Both the position numbers and the translations under genes were made by a program. The notes under the pieces were generated by a model. That model had not been told where the DNA came from and ran no database searches. It saw only the letters and a program-made list of their open reading frames with translations. This document shows positions 1-64,000 of a stretch of DNA of 64,000 nucleotides, piece after piece. Position 1 is the stretch's first letter. Every line of letters begins with the position of its first letter. This DNA comes from Oreocharis arfaki (Eukaryota; Chordata; Aves; Passeriformes; Paramythiidae), in NCBI GenBank assembly GCA_013398015.1, contig VZRR01010329.1, positions 997,027 to 1,061,026 on the forward strand, in the 5' to 3' direction.

Positions 1-711
1 GGTCAGGTGAATGATTGCCTGAAAGTTCCTGTTTTTTCGCATTGCCTGTATAGGAAGCCTATAATGACTAGGTCAGATATCTGAAATTAGATTAGATGAA
101 TCTTTTATTGTGCAAGTTAGAAAAAGTGTTGAAACTGTAATTAATTTACTAACACACTCAGTGTTTAGACAACATTGGGGATGAAGGTATCTGGACAGAA
201 CTGAATTCCATTCCAAATACCTTCCTTTGGTCTTTTGCATGTTCCAACTCCCCCATTGCTAATTAATAAGAGAAGCTTGTAGACTTTGAGAGGTTCTGTG
301 GTACCAGCCCCCAGGCATATCTGATGGAAGCGGAGTTTGGGTAAGCAGCTGGTTAGACCTGTGTCTGTTTTTAATGGGAAAGGTGTTCTCCACATTTGCT
401 TTCACTCCAGATTATAAAGCACAGGTGGACTGCAGAGCTTTGTAAAACTGGTGGCACAGGGGTGGGCATTGTATCAAGCAGAACTATCTGGTATTGAAAC
501 AATGCATCTTTCCCTTCTTCAGTGAGCAGGTTGATTTAATTCGTTGTAAATTGATGATCTTTGTTTCTCCTGAAAAGCTAATGTGAAATGAAGAGTCTGG
601 GTTATGTGACTCATCTTCAAATGTACAGCTACAGTAAAGTTAACTATGGCCATTTCTCTCTAAGTAAGTTTTGCTTAAATTATTGGTAATCTGAAAGCTA
701 ATAATTGTGTA

Positions 712-870
712 GCATTCTTATAGCACTTTATATCTTCAAAGTGTTTTGCAAATGAATCACAACACAACTAAATTTTAGAAGCAACTTTCTGTTTATAGGG
801 AAAATGAATTCAAGGGATAATGTAGTTTGACCAAGGCCACAGAGGAGTCCATATCAGAGCCTGCATGAGT
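712..870 (+). mobile_element. Ancient L3/MIR-like repeat relic
   Basis: The stretch begins with a 'tagcactttatatcttcaaa' type motif followed by 'gtgttttgcaaa'. It later reads as a decayed version of the shared MIR/L3 tail (fraying copy of 'gaggttaagtgacttgcccaaggtcacac', here about 805-850), and ends near 'cagagcc'. Order and spacing fit that tail in the sense orientation. Divergence is high, as expected for an amniote-old repeat. I recognise the pattern from memory; a repeat library search would decide. Confidence 0.5.
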
Positions 871-938
871 TTCTGATGGTTACTCATATGTACAAAAGCT
901 GCCTCTTTCTCTCCCTCTCTTTAGTACACATTCTCATA

Positions 939-961
939 GATATATATATAAATATATATAA
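939..961. repeat. AT-dinucleotide microsatellite
   Basis: An interrupted (TA)n tract, two runs separated by an AA. Confidence 0.8.
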
Positions 962-2925
962 TTTCCCATGTAATATGTCTTTTATGTCTGTCTAAATGTG
1001 ACCTGCTATAACAAGACTAACATTTTTTGAAAATTACAAAAGTCTTATTTGTTCCTAATATTTTTGAAAGATACGTCTAATTTGGCAAGTTCAGTGGTAC
1101 AGGGTGCTTGCTGTGTTAACGCAGTAGAAACTGAATTATTCAATTATTTGCTTCCTTAAGTATAGGAAAATTCTTGCGTGTCTTGGATACCATAACAAAG
1201 TAACAATGGATAAATGCTGAATTTTTTATGACCACCACTCACTACTATATTAATAATGAAACTCTTGAGGAACATTTCACAAATTTATTATTAGTGGATA
1301 TCCTGCTAGTGTAGTGCTACTATGTGTTCAAAACAAAAAAAATGTGATGAATGTTTAGCATTCACTTCACTTAAAAAAAATCACACCCTGTGCATTATGT
1401 GGCTTTCCTGAGAAAACTCCATCTGTTACGATTTAAGTGAAACACTATTTCCTTTGCAGTAAAAATAACGCCATGATTTTTTTCAGTTTTTTAGAGAAAG
1501 GAGGATGACTTAAGCTCTAGCAGAGACATTTTGCTTTCAGATTCTTCTTTTGAACCCTGCCTGCCTACCAAAGCAGCCTGTGGTTCACAAATGTGCTGTG
1601 CTCATGGGAGCAGATTATTATATGTATGTCTGTTCAGACAAATACAACTGAAGAGTCTGGCATTTAAATGGAGCCCATCATGGAAGAGCTCTGTCTAGGG
1701 CCTGACCTTTTTTGTATAGCTCTCTAATCAGCATGCTAGTTGGTTATTGTTACACTGTGCTATAAGGTATGGTCTCTGCAGTATACATTTCCATCTTAAG
1801 GGGAAGTAGTTGCTGTAATATGCATGAATGTATCCTCTGACTTTGGCTTTTTTTTTTTTTTTCTGAAAATACTTAAACTTTCAGATTTTGGAGACGAGCT
1901 CACACTTTCTTGCATTTTTTATAAACACTTTTAAAACGGCTCATCTGGGAAGAGGGTTGGAGAAATAAGTGGGCTAATAGGGCTGCTTTCCCTTACTGTT
2001 ATAATACCTTTGGCTGCGAGAAGCATTACTTAAAAGCAGCAGCAGTGCTGCCTTGTGTTCAGATAGCTGGACGTGAGCACTGCCAGTGCCTTGGCTCTTC
2101 TGTGACCACCTGTGGCTTGTGTCGGTCAGAGCACAGCTGGGCATCACTGCCTGCAGTGGGAGCAGGGAGGTGTCTTTGGTCCTTACTGGTTTTATGAAGA
2201 GTTGTAGGTGCTCAGGTTGTTTGAAGAGGGGGGGAAATTTCACTTGTACCTGTTGCCATTTAAACAGCCATTGCTTCTCCCCTTTTGCAAGTCATGGTAA
2301 AACTCACACGTGACAACCATCTTTTTGTCCTATAGTGCTCCTGTCTTTGGGGTGGCCAGTGCCATAGTATTTGCCTGGGATATATAAGGAAATAAAGCTT
2401 TTAGGAAGCGTGGGGTGTTTGCAGACATATGGGTGGTGCTGCGGCCCAGAGGCCAAGCTCATCAGCCTTGCAGTGGATTTGATCTCCAGTAACTCTGGGG
2501 AGTTCTAGGCCTTAAACTAACAGTTCCTCATGTAAATAGGAAAAGGTCCCATAGTGTTACATTGCCTGTCATTAATAAAAATGAGTGAGCTGAGCAGATT
2601 GTACCTTCTGTCTGACTATATTTGTGGGGTAAAAGCAGTGTTTCTGTGTTTTTATTGTTTTATAAATCCAGCCTGTTTGTCAGAACAATTCATGATCATG
2701 TCATGCAGATTTTTACAGGAGGTTATTTCATACAAAGTCACACGTAGCATATAAAACTCACAGACAGAAATCAAGAAATACAGCCATCATTCTTATTGCG
2801 GGCCTTTTTTTTTGGCATTGGTTACTGTCATCATTATAAATTTCACCTCCAGCAGTTTGTTTTCCTCTTCACTTATGCAGAATGCTTCTTCTTCTGAGTC
2901 ATCCTTGTCGTATTTCTTCCCACAG

Positions 2926-63478
<60,553 letters not shown>

Positions 63479-64000
63479 ACAGCTGCTATAGTGATGAAAA
63501 TCTTGCTTAAAAAAAGGATGCCTCTTGTTTTTTGCTGCTGTAATTTACCAGAAAGTGTTATATATTTATTTCTGTTTGAAACAGTGTTATGCTTACAAGA
63601 CTTCATAATGATTTTATGTCTTGCTTTAAAGATAGTAACTGCAGAATAGTTTTTTGAATACATTCACATTTTGTACGTTTTCATATAAGCTGACATAGTG
63701 TGATATGCCATGTAATGTTTATAGCTGCTAATGTATGCACATTTTTGGGGTATATATATTTCTGAAGAGGTAAGCTGATCAAAATAAATAGAGTGTAAAT
63801 TCTTTTTAATGCTTTAGTGATTAAATGTTTTAGTATTTTGAACTGAAATGGACAAAAAAAAAAAACAGCTTTGAATGACAATGTTGCGGTCTGCAGCCAC
63901 TTTTTAAACACTATCATTTTGCCTCATGTTGGAGGATTTTATGGGATTTAAGAAATACATTTTGTGTGCATATTGTTTCATAGCAAGAATTGGTTGCAAA
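63479..64000 (+). other. MYT1L: MYT1L 3' UTR, start
   Basis: AT-rich sequence directly after the stop with no further open frame of note. It contains an AATAAA hexamer at 63783-63788 and a 12-base A run at 63854-63865. The end of the mature mRNA is not determinable here; MYT1L 3' UTRs are long in other vertebrates, so it probably continues past the window. Confidence 0.8.
63783..63788 (+). terminator. Candidate polyadenylation hexamer AATAAA
   Basis: A canonical AATAAA lies about 305 bases after the MYT1L stop, with T-rich sequence just downstream. It could produce a short 3' UTR form. Isolated hexamers are common in AT-rich DNA, so use is unproven. Confidence 0.35.

Larger units (their letters stand above)
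1..2925 (+). other. MYT1L intron (5' part outside window)
   Basis: No upstream MYT1L exon, such as the earlier finger pair, could be found here by reading all frames. It contains an AT-dinucleotide tract at about 939-961 and an ancient L3/MIR-like relic at about 712-870; the rest shows nothing recognisable. The short open frames around 2000-2300 have no family features. Confidence 0.8.

Overview
The window is vertebrate nuclear DNA, almost certainly from a bird. It is AT-rich, its coding sequence is carried by small GT-AG exons in long introns, and its interspersed repeats are CR1 LINEs plus two solo LTRs of an avian ERV type. No prokaryotic operon, CRISPR array, tRNA or rRNA is visible.

One gene occupies the whole window on the + strand: the 3' half of MYT1L (myelin transcription factor 1-like), a neuronal CCHHC zinc-finger transcription factor. 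Twelve coding exons were placed at base resolution: 2926-3173, 5474-5710, 7405-7526, 7889-7951, 8451-8519, 33412-33474, 37715-37798, 39124-39345, 56348-56439, 58282-58385, 62874-63017 and 63338-63478 (stop). Joined, they give 528 codons plus a stop in one open frame: the Ser-rich MYT1 domain, four CCHHC fingers, a coiled coil and the conserved C-terminus. Upstream exons, with the promoter, N-terminus and first fingers, lie before base 1. The 3' UTR runs from 63479 to at least the end of the window.

The two largest introns, about 24.9 kb (8520-33411) and 17.0 kb (39346-56347), carry most of the mobile-element relics. These are a badly decayed Ty3/Gypsy-type pol (about 14903-16485, minus strand), CR1 fragments at about 18590, 21385, 28178, 45045 and 51350, and two solo LTRs (43349-43927 and 53273-54351), each with a perfect 5-bp target-site duplication. 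Further CR1 pieces lie at about 57320 (+) and 60115 (-). Nine of the eleven recognisable insertions are antisense to MYT1L.

The most interesting biology is the finger-coding block. Exons 7889-7951, 8451-8519, 33412-33474, 37715-37798 and 39124-39345 all begin and end in phase 2 and are multiples of 3, so any can be skipped without breaking the frame. Three of the four fingers are split at the same Ser codon. The 63-base exon at 7889-7951 encodes the front half of an extra finger that, as I remember them, common mammalian MYT1L protein models lack. The second unexpected item is the Gypsy pol relic, a class that is scarce in bird genomes.
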